A stretch of 64,000 nucleotides of DNA from assembly GCA_900471515.1 (NCBI GenBank), contig UCFC01000010.1, positions 310,001 through 374,000 of the forward strand, read 5' to 3'. Positions within the stretch are counted from its first letter, which is position 1. Each line of letters opens with the position of its first letter. The translations under genes and the position numbers were made by a program. Source of the stretch: Hyphomicrobiales bacterium. GTDB lineage: Bacteria > Pseudomonadota > Alphaproteobacteria > Rhizobiales > Rhizobiaceae. The notes beneath the pieces are model-generated. The model was not told the origin of the DNA. It searched no databases and was given only the letters and a program-made list of their open reading frames with translations. Shown piece after piece: positions 26,262-34,809 of the stretch.

Positions 26262-27026
26262 TCAGATGAGGCCGCCATTGATCAGCAGCATCTGCTTGGT
26301 AATCATCCGGCTGTCATCGGCGGCGAGGAAGAGGCAGGCATTGGCCACGTCCTCGACCTTGATCTCTTCGGGGATGCATTGCAGCTTCAGCCCGTCGGCG
26401 ATCTTGCTTTCATCCTGGTACCAGAGCTCTCGCTGACGCGGCGTAATGACCATGCCGGGCGCCAACGCATTGACGCGAATGCGGAATTCGCCGACCTGCC
26501 GGGCGAGCGAATTGGTAAAGCCGACGATCGCGGCCTTTGCGGTGCTGTAGGCCTGCATTTCGCGAATGCCGCGCACCCAGGCGCCCGATGTCATGTTGAT
26601 GATCGAGCCGTAACCGAGCTCGCGCATCTGCGGCACCACCGCCTGCGCGGCAAAGAAGACGTGGCGCAGGTTGACAGCCATCATCCAGTCGAACTCCTCA
26701 ACGCTGACATCGAGGAAATTCGCCCGCTTGTCATTGGCGGCATTGTTGACGAGCGCGCCGACCGGCCCGAAGTGCGCCTTCACGTCCGCCATCGCCGCGC
26801 GCACCGCTTCGATATCGGTCAGGTCGCATTGCAGGAATTTGGCGTTGGCGCCGCCGGCCGACAGTTCCGCAGCAAGCTTGTTTCCAGCATCCTCCTGCAG
26901 GTCGAGAAAAGCAACATTCGATCCGTTGCCGGCAAAGGCGCGAACGAGCGCTTCACCGATGCCCGAGGCTCCGCCGGTGACGACAACCGTCCGGCCCTTG
27001 AGACTCGGGAACTGAGTCCTTTCCAT
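26262..27026 (-). CDS. SDR sugar 1-dehydrogenase-like
   Basis: 254-residue SDR with TGGASGIG at 17-24, VNNAAND, NMTSGAW and YSTAKAAI. FPSLKGRTVVVTGG at the N-terminus, the TPRQRELWY segment and the MLLINGGLI ending resemble Caulobacter xylose dehydrogenase and related galactose/fucose/arabinose 1-dehydrogenases that make aldonolactones. With the SMP-30 lactonase and dehydratases this would start a non-phosphorylative pathway. It is 18 bases upstream of the tartrate-dehydrogenase-like gene. Confidence 0.83.
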   Translation of the reverse strand: MERTQFPSLKGRTVVVTGGASGIGEALVRAFAGNGSNVAFLDLQEDAGNKLAAELSAGGANAKFLQCDLTDIEAVRAAMADVKAHFGPVGALVNNAANDKRANFLDVSVEEFDWMMAVNLRHVFFAAQAVVPQMRELGYGSIINMTSGAWVRGIREMQAYSTAKAAIVGFTNSLARQVGEFRIRVNALAPGMVITPRQRELWYQDESKIADGLKLQCIPEEIKVEDVANACLFLAADDSRMITKQMLLINGGLI

Positions 27027-27098
27027 ATGACTGCCGCTCCTCCCGGCTTCATGACTGATTGCCCGCGCTTGCGCGGACAGAAGGTGGGGACGACGACG

Positions 27099-27824
27099 TC
27101 AGAGACGCTCGATCGCCTTGATGATCTCGCCGCTGGCGCGGGTGCGGTGCCCTTCGGCCGCGGCGCGGGCGCCGAGCGTGTCGCCGGCGCGGATTGCGGA
27201 TATGATGACGCGGTGCTCCTGCACCGACGCGTGCGGCAGCGGGCGGAACTGCAAGGTGACGGTGCGGGCGCGCTGTGCCTGATCGACCATGGTCGCCGCC
27301 ATCTTTGCCAAGCGCTGGTTGCCACACTCGCTGACGAGCACACGATGGAACTGATCGTCGGCGCGCGCCCAGCCGCGCAGATCCTCGGCCTTCAGCGCCC
27401 GCTCCATCTGGTTCGTCGCATCTTCCATCATGCGGATGGAAGCTTCGGCCCGTTCCGGATGCTCGGCCAGCAGCATCGCCGCCATGCCCTCCATGGCGAC
27501 CAGCACCTGGTAGACCTCGACCATATCGGCCGCCGAGATCGGCAGCACCTGCACGCCGCGGCGCGGCAGCACCCGCACAAGGCCTTCGTGCTGCAGGCGG
27601 ATGACCGCCTCGTGCACCGGCGTGCGGCTCATATTGAGCTGATCGGCAATGCGATGCTCCACCGCCTGGTAGCCGGCCGGCAACGTGCCATCGAGGATGC
27701 TCGCCTTCAGCGCCCGATAGGCGTCCTCGACCAGCGATTCCTTCTTGTCGACCCGCGCTTCGAGATCGTGCGGGTAAACGCGCAATGCGCTGGTGCCAGA
27801 ATGAGGAAAAGTCGGGTCCGCCAT
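27099..27824 (-). CDS. GntR/FadR-family transcriptional regulator 1
   Basis: 241 residues. The winged helix spans about 30-95 (ALKASILDGTLPAG, then HRIADQLNMSRTPVHEAVIRLQHEGLV), and an all-alpha FCD effector domain follows with DDQFHRVLV and QEHRVIISAI, whose Asp/His residues commonly bind a metal and a carboxylate ligand. It leads the leftward SDR-TtuC-ALDH-aldolase-isomerase operon and is divergent from the enolase-superfamily dehydratase. A sugar acid is the likely effector. ATG 27824 is used; a TTG lies one codon upstream. Confidence 0.88.
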   Translation of the reverse strand: MADPTFPHSGTSALRVYPHDLEARVDKKESLVEDAYRALKASILDGTLPAGYQAVEHRIADQLNMSRTPVHEAVIRLQHEGLVRVLPRRGVQVLPISAADMVEVYQVLVAMEGMAAMLLAEHPERAEASIRMMEDATNQMERALKAEDLRGWARADDQFHRVLVSECGNQRLAKMAATMVDQAQRARTVTLQFRPLPHASVQEHRVIISAIRAGDTLGARAAAEGHRTRASGEIIKAIERL

Positions 27825-27917
27825 CAAAGATACTGCCGTCGCCGGTCCGTTATTTGCGATTGCTCATAGTCGTTTTTGCCGGCTCCCGCTTGACGGAGGC
27901 GACAATTTATGCGCTCT

Positions 27918-27949
27918 TGCATACCAGATAACATTTTATCAGGCAAGCG
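27918..27949. promoter_or_regulatory. Operator candidate in the GntR1/dehydratase divergent gap
   Basis: The 149-base gap 27825-27973 contains TTGCATACCAG (from 27917/27918), followed by ATAACATTTTATCAGGCAAG, with CTTGC and GCAAG forming outer arms. The GCATACCA word recurs twice at 30476-30523 before the second importer operon, suggesting a common regulator, most simply GntR1 itself. Confidence 0.5.
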
Positions 27950-27973
27950 GCCAAGCGCCCTCGAAGTTGCGTC

Positions 27974-29119
27974 ATGAAGATCACATCCATTCACGGCTAT
28001 CACCTCGCCTTCCAGCTTCCGGAAGCGGTCGGAAATTCGACCGGCTTCTTCGACCGGCGCGAGTCCTTCGTGCTGCGCCTCGAAGGAGAAGGCGGCATCA
28101 GCGGCTGGGGCGAGGCAAGTGCGGCCCAGCAGGCGGTTTCGGGTTATATTCGCCAGAAGCTCGCCAAGCTCGTGCTCGGCAGGCCAGCGCACGAAACCGG
28201 TAGGCGTTATGCGGAAATGACCGACGGCTTCGGTTACGACCGGCAGGGAACGGCGATGCTGGCCGTGTCGGCTGTCGACATGGCGCTGCACGATGCGGCG
28301 GCCCGCGAACAGGGCGTCTCGATCGCCACCATGCTCGGCGGCGCGCTCCGCGAGCGCATGCTCGCCTATGCGAGCGGGCCTTTCTTCAAGCCCGACGGAG
28401 ATCCCTACCGCGATTTCGAGAAGGACGCGGATGCGCTGCTGGAGCGGAATTTCAGGGCGATCAAGCCGCGCTGCGGCTACACGCCGGAAGCCGACGGTCG
28501 CATGGCACTGGCGCTGCGACGGCAGCTCGGCTGGGACCGGGCGCTGATGGCCGACATCAATCAGGGCTATACGGCTGCGGCGGCGCTGGATTCCGCGCGG
28601 CACATGCAGGAGGCCGGCCTGCTCTGGATCGAGGAGCCTGTGCGGCCGGATGACATTCCAGGCTACCGGCGCATGGCCGAGGGGAGCGCGACAGCAATCG
28701 CCGGCGGCGAGTCGCTCTCCACGCTTGCCGGCTTCCGTGATTTCCTTGCTGCCGGCTGCGTTTCCGTACTGCAGCCGGATCTCAGCATTTGCGGCGGCTA
28801 TACCGGCTTCAAGAAGGTCGCAGCACTTGCGGAAGCCTATGGCATTCCCGTCATGCCGCATGTTTTCGGCACGGTCGTCAATCTCTACAGCTCGCTGCAG
28901 ATGGCCGCGACACTGAAGGCCTATCGCGGCGGCGGTCCGCTGCCCTATCCGTTCATCGAATGCGATGCGACGCACAACCCGCTGCTGGAACTCGCCGGCC
29001 GGGTCAACCCGGATGCCGACGGCTGCATCGCCATTCCCGACGGTCCCGGCTTCGGCCTGACACTGACCGAGGAACAGCTCGCCCCCTTCGTAACGGAGCA
29101 CTGGGTCGAGCGCCTCTGA
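27974..29119 (+). CDS. Enolase-superfamily (MR subgroup) sugar-acid dehydratase
   Basis: 381 residues. The N-terminal capping domain is about 1-120 and the TIM barrel about 130-350. Metal ligands are D194 (MADINQG), E220 (WIEEPVRP) and E246 (IAGGES). The acid/base dyad is H296 (MPHVFG) with D269 (QPDLS), and E329 follows in FIECDATHNP. The second-strand motif is K164-P-R166, i.e. KxR instead of the common KxK. A role in dehydrating an aldonate or aldarate is likely. Divergent from GntR1. Confidence 0.86.
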   Translation: MKITSIHGYHLAFQLPEAVGNSTGFFDRRESFVLRLEGEGGISGWGEASAAQQAVSGYIRQKLAKLVLGRPAHETGRRYAEMTDGFGYDRQGTAMLAVSAVDMALHDAAAREQGVSIATMLGGALRERMLAYASGPFFKPDGDPYRDFEKDADALLERNFRAIKPRCGYTPEADGRMALALRRQLGWDRALMADINQGYTAAAALDSARHMQEAGLLWIEEPVRPDDIPGYRRMAEGSATAIAGGESLSTLAGFRDFLAAGCVSVLQPDLSICGGYTGFKKVAALAEAYGIPVMPHVFGTVVNLYSSLQMAATLKAYRGGGPLPYPFIECDATHNPLLELAGRVNPDADGCIAIPDGPGFGLTLTEEQLAPFVTEHWVERL

Positions 29120-29185
29120 TTTCTATTCGTTCTTCAATTGCAAGGCGGCGGGCGTTTTCCGCCGCCATTACCATGGGAGTGAGAC

Positions 29186-30325
29186 GTGGAACCTGTAAAA
29201 ATCGGCATTATCGGCACCGGCAACATCAGTGACTGGTACCTTCGCGGCGCTGCGCGCTCGAACCTCATCAAGGTGAAGGCCATCGCCGACATCCGCCTTG
29301 ATGTCGCCAGGGCCAAGGCCGAGACCTTCGGCACGCAGGCCGTTACCGTCGAAGACCTGCTGGCCGATCCCGAAATCGAGATCGTCATGAACCTGACGCT
29401 GCCGATGGTGCATGCCGAAGTCAGCCGCAGGATCCTCGAGGCCGGCAAACACGTCTATGTCGAGAAACCCATCACCGCGACCTTCGCCGAAGCCGGCCCG
29501 ATCCTGAAGCTCGCCAGGGAAAAAGGCCTGCGCATCGGCGGTGCGCCAGATACGTTTCTCGGCGGCGCGCACCAGGCGGCGCGCGGTCTCGTCGATGCCG
29601 GCGCGATCGGCCGGCCCGTCGGCGGCGCCGTCACCTTCATGACGCGCAGCTCGGCACATCGCTACGCCAATCCGACATTCTTCATCTTCAAGCAAGGCGG
29701 CGGCCCGATGCTCGACATGGGCGCCTATTACATCACGCAGCTCATCAACATCATGGGACCGGTCAAGCGCGTCACGGCCGTCTCGACCAACGGCATCCCG
29801 CGCCGTGAGGTCATCGAAGGCCCGCTGAAAGGCTCCGTCATCGATGTCGAAGTGCCGACCTTCCACAATGGTGCGATCCAGTTCGCCAACGGCGCCAATG
29901 TGGCGATCTCGCTGTCCTGGGAGGTTCATCGCCACCGCCGCTCGCATACCGAGATCTACGGCACCGAGGGCAGCCTGACGATGACCGATCCGAATTTCTT
30001 CGGCGGCACGCCGCAGATTACCAGGGGCAACGGCGACTGGACCGATATCGACACTTCGGCCTACGCCTTCGGCAAGCCGAACCGCGTGATGGATGACGGT
30101 CGCTCGGAAGGCGACTACCGCATGATCGGCGTCGTCGACATGGCGATGGCAATCCGCAATAACCGCCCGCACCGCGCAAATGGCGATATGTGCATGCATG
30201 TTCTCGAAGTTCTTGAAGGTTTCGAGCGCTCCTCCAATGAAGGACGCCACATCGAAATTGCGACGCCCTGCGAACGTCCGGCCGCCGTGCCGAAGGGCAC
30301 CGACGAGGAAGTCTTCACCGTCTGA
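29186..30325 (+). CDS. Gfo/Idh/MocA-family dehydrogenase 2
   Basis: 379 residues. GIIGTGNISDWYLRG binds the dinucleotide, VYVEKPITATFAEA holds the conserved EKP Lys, and MLDMGAYYITQL supplies the catalytic Asp/Tyr region. It oxidises or reduces a cyclic sugar or inositol-like substrate with NAD(P). Lies 66 bases after the dehydratase and ends at a strong terminator, so the two probably form a short operon. Confidence 0.87.
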   Translation: MEPVKIGIIGTGNISDWYLRGAARSNLIKVKAIADIRLDVARAKAETFGTQAVTVEDLLADPEIEIVMNLTLPMVHAEVSRRILEAGKHVYVEKPITATFAEAGPILKLAREKGLRIGGAPDTFLGGAHQAARGLVDAGAIGRPVGGAVTFMTRSSAHRYANPTFFIFKQGGGPMLDMGAYYITQLINIMGPVKRVTAVSTNGIPRREVIEGPLKGSVIDVEVPTFHNGAIQFANGANVAISLSWEVHRHRRSHTEIYGTEGSLTMTDPNFFGGTPQITRGNGDWTDIDTSAYAFGKPNRVMDDGRSEGDYRMIGVVDMAMAIRNNRPHRANGDMCMHVLEVLEGFERSSNEGRHIEIATPCERPAAVPKGTDEEVFTV

Positions 30326-30354
30326 AACGCATCCTCCCAAGGGCTGACGGCCAG

Positions 30355-30396
30355 GCCGGAGCGGATCATGTGCGATCCGCTCCGGCTTTCTTTTTG
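30355..30396 (+). terminator. Strong rho-independent terminator
   Basis: GCCGGAGCGGATC (30355-30367) pairs perfectly with GATCCGCTCCGGC (30374-30386) around ATGTGC and is followed directly by TTTCTTTTT. It is 29 bases beyond the dehydrogenase stop and isolates that operon from the importer operon downstream. Confidence 0.92.
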
Positions 30397-30475
30397 TCCC
30401 TTTTATTCGACGCGCAGCGATGTGATCGCGCCATTGCCGCGAGAAGGGTTGACGGGTCCCGAATTTTGTGGCTTG

Positions 30476-30523
30476 TTGCATACCACGAATGTTGACAATC
30501 CTGTTGCCATCAATGCATACCAG
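30476..30523. promoter_or_regulatory. Operator cluster before the isomerase-importer operon
   Basis: The 336-base gap 30326-30661 holds, after the terminator, TTGCATACCA (30476-30485), TGTTGACAAT (30490-30499, matching the core of the 19-bp sites at 18717 and 20395) and ATGCATACCAG (30513-30523). This looks like the control region for the importer operon, with two kinds of site interleaved. The rest of the gap up to 30661 contains only the ribosome site GGAGGAG. Confidence 0.55.
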
Positions 30524-30661
30524 AAAAAATGCATTTAGGCATGGTTCTGAGGCCGGCCTTAATTTCATTGGATAACCGGCGCTGGCGGTACACGCCGCAG
30601 CGCCGGCCGGAAAGCGGGCCGGCCGGTCCGTCTAGCCAAAGTCTTTGGAGGAGTTGCACAA

Positions 30662-31585
30662 ATGACTGCCCTTTCGCCGCGCGTCACGCCCGATGGATAT
30701 CGCATTGCCATCAACCCTATTCAGTGGGTCGCTTCCGACGACGGCCACCTCGACCGCAGCCTTCAACCGCCGCTCCCCGACCTGCTTGCTCAGATCAAGA
30801 AAGCCGGCTTCCCCGCCGCCGTCGTTACCGCGCCGGGTGTTTCGCTGGACGATTACAAGAGGGCCTATGCCGATGCCGGCATGCTGCCTGCGCCCGCCTA
30901 TTTCGGCACGCCAAGCCCGGAAGCAGGCGTTCCGCTCGCCTCCACACTGGAAGAAGCCAAGGCTTTCGGCGCCCGTCAGGCTTCGCTCGGCCTGAAGGAC
31001 ACGTTCATTGCCGTTCATATGCCGCCGGTCGTTCGCCCGCGTGTCGATACACCTGCGATTGGCGTTGGTTTCGATCAGGGGCGCCTCAACCAGGTCATCG
31101 ACGAACTCGGCAAGGCCGCGGAGGTCGTCAAGGCCGAAGGCGTGATGCCGGCCTTGCACCCGCATGTCGGCACCTGGATCGAAACCGAAGACGAGACCCG
31201 GCAGACGCTCGACGCGATCGGCGCCGGCACGCTGAATTTCGGCCCGGACAGCGGCCATCTCTCCTGGGCAGGCGCTGATGTCATCGGCCTTTTCCGCAGC
31301 TATCGCGACCGCATTTCGATCATGCACCTCAAGGATATCCGCCTCGACGTGCGCGAAGCCTCGATGAAGGCGGGCAAGAGTTATCCGGAAGCCGCACTCG
31401 CCGGCCTCTGGGCGGAGCCCGGCAACGGCAATCTCGACATCAAGGCAATGATCGCCGAGCTCGGCGCCGGCTTCGACGGCTGGCTTATTGCCGAAGTCGA
31501 TCGTCCGACGATGCCGCCTTACGAGAGCGCCATCGTCAGCGCCAACTATCTGCGCGCGCTGAAGCGGCCCGCCGCAGCCGCGTAA
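30662..31585 (+). CDS. TIM-barrel sugar isomerase/epimerase (IolE/IolI-like)
   Basis: 307 residues. ALHPHVGTWIET, FGPDSGHLSWAG, SIMHLKDIRL and LIAEVDRP are the metal-binding strand ends of the xylose-isomerase-like family. The HPHVGTWIET and KDIR segments recall inosose dehydratases and isomerases. First gene of an operon with a complete CUT1 importer, so its substrate is probably the imported compound or its oxidised form made by the Gfo/Idh/MocA enzyme just upstream. Confidence 0.8.
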   Translation: MTALSPRVTPDGYRIAINPIQWVASDDGHLDRSLQPPLPDLLAQIKKAGFPAAVVTAPGVSLDDYKRAYADAGMLPAPAYFGTPSPEAGVPLASTLEEAKAFGARQASLGLKDTFIAVHMPPVVRPRVDTPAIGVGFDQGRLNQVIDELGKAAEVVKAEGVMPALHPHVGTWIETEDETRQTLDAIGAGTLNFGPDSGHLSWAGADVIGLFRSYRDRISIMHLKDIRLDVREASMKAGKSYPEAALAGLWAEPGNGNLDIKAMIAELGAGFDGWLIAEVDRPTMPPYESAIVSANYLRALKRPAAAA

Positions 31586-31676
31586 GACCATGAATTTGGC
31601 CCGGCAGATCATGCCCGGGCCGAATGCCCGACGAGGAACGGGCGGAGCGGCATTTCGCAAAATGGGAGGAAGAGAC

Positions 31677-32921
31677 GTGAAACATATCCTGAAGTCGGCG
31701 CTCGCAAGCGTCGTTATCTTTGCCGGAACGGGTGCAGCAATCGCCCAGGACGGCCCGCATGCAGAAGTCATCCACTGGTGGACGTCGGGCGGTGAATCCG
31801 CGGCCGTCAAGACCTTTGCCGATTCCTTCTCAAAGGCCGGCGGCGTCTGGGTCGATGCGGCAATCGCCGGCGGTGACAATGCTCGCGCCGCAGCCGTCAA
31901 CCGCATGATCGGCGGCAATCCGCCGGCTGCCGTGCAGTTCAATATCGGCAAGCAGTTCGACGACCTCGTCGACCAGGGTCTGCTGCGCAATCTCGACGAT
32001 ATTGCTGCGGCCAACAAGTGGAAGGAAACGCTTCCGAAGCCGGTTCTGGATTCCATCACCCGCAACGGACACATCTATGCCGCGCCGATCGATATCCACG
32101 GCCAGAACTGGATGTGGTATTCGAAGCCCGCTTTCGAGAAGGCGGGCATCACCAATCCGCCCGCGAATTTCGACGAGCTTTTCGCCGACCTCGACAAGCT
32201 GAAGGCAGCCGGCGTCGTGCCGCTCGCGCTCAACGGTCAGGCCCGCCACATGGCGCTGATCTTCAATTCGCTGCTGCTGGCAGAAGGCGGCCATGACCTT
32301 TACCTGAAGGTCTATCGCGATCACGACGCCGATGCCGTCAACTCGCCCGAGTTCAAGAAGATCGTCGAGCGCTTCGGCAAGTTCCGCGCCTATACCGATG
32401 CCGGCTTCACCAGCCGCCTGTGGAACGACGCGACCTCGATGCTGATCAAGAATACTGCCGGCGTGCAGTTCATGGGTGACTGGGCAAAGGGTGAGTTCAC
32501 GGTTGCGCAGAAGAAGCAGGGCACCGATTACGGCTGCATCGTCGGCCCCGGCACCCATAACTACATCATTGGCGGCGACGTCTTCATCTTCCCGAAGAGC
32601 TCTGATGCCAAGCAGACGGCAGCGCAGGATCTGCTCGCCAAGACGCTTCTGACGCCTGAGGCCCTGATCGCCTTCAACCTCAAGAAGGGCGGCATTCCGA
32701 CACGAACCGACGTCGACATGTCCGCATTCGACCAGTGTGCGCAGGATGCCGCCTCCTACATCAAGGATCCGGCAAACCAGCTTCCTGACTACGGTCTCGT
32801 CATGCCGCCGGATGTCGTCGGCAGCATCCAGGATCTGGTCAGCGAATATTTCACCGACCCGAATTTCGCGGTCGATGATTTCATCTCCCGCTTCGCCGAC
32901 GCCATCCAGACGGCTGGCTGA
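31677..32921 (+). CDS. CUT1 ABC transporter binding protein, second importer
   Basis: 414-residue SBP_bac_1 protein. GTG 31677 is chosen because GGGAGGAAGAGAC precedes it; it gives VKHILKSALASVVIFAGTGAAIAQ as signal peptide. The mature region starts EVIHWWTSGGESAAVKTFADSF and later shows IHGQNWMWYSKPAFEKAGI and IIGGDVFIFPKSS, typical of glucose/mannose-type CUT1 binding proteins. A 7-bp hairpin (31598-31621) lies in the 91-base gap before it. Ligand unknown; likely the glycoside, sugar or sugar acid processed by this region. Confidence 0.88.
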   Translation: MKHILKSALASVVIFAGTGAAIAQDGPHAEVIHWWTSGGESAAVKTFADSFSKAGGVWVDAAIAGGDNARAAAVNRMIGGNPPAAVQFNIGKQFDDLVDQGLLRNLDDIAAANKWKETLPKPVLDSITRNGHIYAAPIDIHGQNWMWYSKPAFEKAGITNPPANFDELFADLDKLKAAGVVPLALNGQARHMALIFNSLLLAEGGHDLYLKVYRDHDADAVNSPEFKKIVERFGKFRAYTDAGFTSRLWNDATSMLIKNTAGVQFMGDWAKGEFTVAQKKQGTDYGCIVGPGTHNYIIGGDVFIFPKSSDAKQTAAQDLLAKTLLTPEALIAFNLKKGGIPTRTDVDMSAFDQCAQDAASYIKDPANQLPDYGLVMPPDVVGSIQDLVSEYFTDPNFAVDDFISRFADAIQTAG

Positions 32922-32936
32922 TCGCTCCATACACAA

Positions 32937-32966
32937 GCCGGCGGAGCGTCTCCGATGCCCGCCGGC
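32937..32966 (+). terminator. Intercistronic hairpin after the binding-protein gene
   Basis: GCCGGCGG (32937-32944) pairs with CCGCCGGC (32959-32966) and is followed by GTTTCCCC. It sits between the binding protein and permease genes, as in the other importer operons here, and probably favours binding-protein mRNA. Confidence 0.5.
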
Positions 32967-32991
32967 GTTTCCCCTGTTCCCGAGGACGGTG

Positions 32992-33879
32992 ATGAAGCCC
33001 AGGTTCTGGCAAAACATCATGGCGACGCTGAGCTTGCTGCCTGCATGGGCGGTGCTGCTGGTTGCCTATGCCGGATCGATGATATGGTCGATCCAGATCT
33101 CCTTTACCTCGTCGAGAGCCCTGCCGGTTTCGAACTATGTCGGCTTCGACCAGTACGAGCGGCTGTTCAGCACTTCGCGCTGGCTGATCTCGCTCGAGAA
33201 CCTGGTCATCTTCGGCATCCTTTTCGTCGTCATCTGTCTGGTGCTCGGGTTTCTTCTGGCGGTCTCGCTCGACCAGCGCATCCGCTTCGAGAACGGTTTC
33301 CGCACCATCTTTCTCTATCCGCACGCCATGTCCTTCATCGTCACCGGCCTCATCTGGCAATGGCTGATGAACCCGACGCTCGGCATCCAGAAGGGAGTGC
33401 GCGATCTCGGCTGGCAAAGCTTTACCTTCGACTGGATCGTCAGCCGTGACCTTGCCATCTACGCGCTCGTCATCGCCGGCGTCTGGCAGGCGGCGGGCCT
33501 CGTCATGGTGCTGATGCTGGCGGGACTGCGTGGCGTCGACAGCGAACTCTGGAAGGCGACCCGCGTCGACGGCATTCCGGCCTGGCGCGTCTATCTGTCG
33601 ATCGTCCTTCCGCTGATCCGCCCGATGATCGTCACTTCGGTGGTGCTGCTCGGCATCGGCGTCGTCAAGTCCTACGACCTTGTTGTCGCGCTGACAGGCG
33701 GCGGCCCGGGCATGTCGTCCGAACTGCCCGGCAAGTTCGTCATGGACTATCTCTTCGAACGCCAGAACATCGGCCTTGCGCTTGCGGCTTCCACCGTGAT
33801 GCTGATCACCGTGCTCGCAGTTCTCGTGCCCTGGCTTTATTTCCAATATTTCCGCAAATCCGGAAGGAGCCCGGCATGA
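32992..33879 (+). CDS. CUT1 ABC transporter permease 1, second importer
   Basis: 295-residue MalF-type inner-membrane protein with helices starting at about residue 11 (TLSLLPAWAVLLVAYAGSMI) and the EAA loop WKATRVDGIPAWRVYLSIVLP. GAGGACGGTG precedes ATG 32992; the in-frame extension to 32737 overlaps the binding-protein gene and was discarded. Its stop overlaps the next start (ATGA). Confidence 0.89.
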   Translation: MKPRFWQNIMATLSLLPAWAVLLVAYAGSMIWSIQISFTSSRALPVSNYVGFDQYERLFSTSRWLISLENLVIFGILFVVICLVLGFLLAVSLDQRIRFENGFRTIFLYPHAMSFIVTGLIWQWLMNPTLGIQKGVRDLGWQSFTFDWIVSRDLAIYALVIAGVWQAAGLVMVLMLAGLRGVDSELWKATRVDGIPAWRVYLSIVLPLIRPMIVTSVVLLGIGVVKSYDLVVALTGGGPGMSSELPGKFVMDYLFERQNIGLALAASTVMLITVLAVLVPWLYFQYFRKSGRSPA

Positions 33880-34805
33880 GCCTCTCCGCCACGGCAACCT
33901 CACCCCTATCCGCCGCCAAGGGAAGCGCCGTGACCGCGCGCGGCCGCAAGCGGCAGACGCTGACGGCCGGCCGCATCGGCCTCTATGTCTTCCTGCTCGT
34001 CTCTGCCGCCTTCTTCCTGCTGCCGGCCTATGTGATGGTCGTGACCTCGCTGAAGCCGATGGACGAAATCCGCGACGGCCAGATCTTCGCCTTTCCGCAC
34101 ACGCTGACCCTCGAGGCGTGGCGGGCCGCGTGGTCGAGCGCCTGTACGGGCCTTGCCTGCAACGGCATCAGTGTCGGCTTCTGGAATTCGATCAAGATCC
34201 TTGTGCCGAGCGTCTTCTTCTCGATCGCCGCCGGCGCCCTCAACGGCTACGCCATGTCCTTCTGGCGGGTGAAGGGGGCCGATATCCTATTCGCCAGCCT
34301 GCTGCTCGGCGCCTTCATTCCCTATCAGGTCTTCATGTACCCGCTGGTGCTGATTTCCTCGAAGATCGGCATCTACAATTCGGTCGCCGGCGTCGTCGTG
34401 GTTCATACGATCTTCGGCATGCCGCTGATGACGCTGCTTTTTCGCAACTATTATTCCAGCCTGCCGGTGGAACTCTTCAAGGCGGCACGCATCGACGGCG
34501 CGGGCTTCTGGCGCATCTTTCTCTGGGTGATGATCCCGATGTCGACGCCGATCATCATCGTCGCAGTCATCCTGCAGGTCACCGGCATCTGGAACGACTT
34601 CATCCTCGGCCTGATCTTTGCCGGGCGCGAGAACCAGCCGATGACCGTGCAGCTCAACAATATCGTCAATTCAGTCACCGGCGAGCGCCTGTACAACCTC
34701 AACATGGCCGCGACCATCCTGACCGCCGCCGTGCCGTTGCTGTGCTACTTCGTCTCCGGCCGCTGGTTCGTGCGCGGCATCGCAGCCGGCGCCATCAAGG
34801 GATAA
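33876..34805 (+). CDS. CUT1 ABC transporter permease 2, second importer
   Basis: 309-residue MalG-type permease. A basic, disordered ~28-residue N-terminus precedes the first helix (IGLYVFLLVSAAFFLLPAYV). The EAA loop is FKAARIDGAGFWRIFLWVMIP and the end is RGIAAGAIKG. The start overlaps the previous stop by four bases (ATGA), indicating translational coupling. Confidence 0.89.
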   Translation: MSLSATATSPLSAAKGSAVTARGRKRQTLTAGRIGLYVFLLVSAAFFLLPAYVMVVTSLKPMDEIRDGQIFAFPHTLTLEAWRAAWSSACTGLACNGISVGFWNSIKILVPSVFFSIAAGALNGYAMSFWRVKGADILFASLLLGAFIPYQVFMYPLVLISSKIGIYNSVAGVVVVHTIFGMPLMTLLFRNYYSSLPVELFKAARIDGAGFWRIFLWVMIPMSTPIIIVAVILQVTGIWNDFILGLIFAGRENQPMTVQLNNIVNSVTGERLYNLNMAATILTAAVPLLCYFVSGRWFVRGIAAGAIKG

Positions 34806-34809
34806 AGAC

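Noticed and set aside
25299..27869. 856-codon plus-strand frame spanning three genes
   Set aside because: It is antisense to the tartrate-dehydrogenase-like, SDR and GntR genes, which have clear motifs and ribosome sites; no domain is visible in the long frame.
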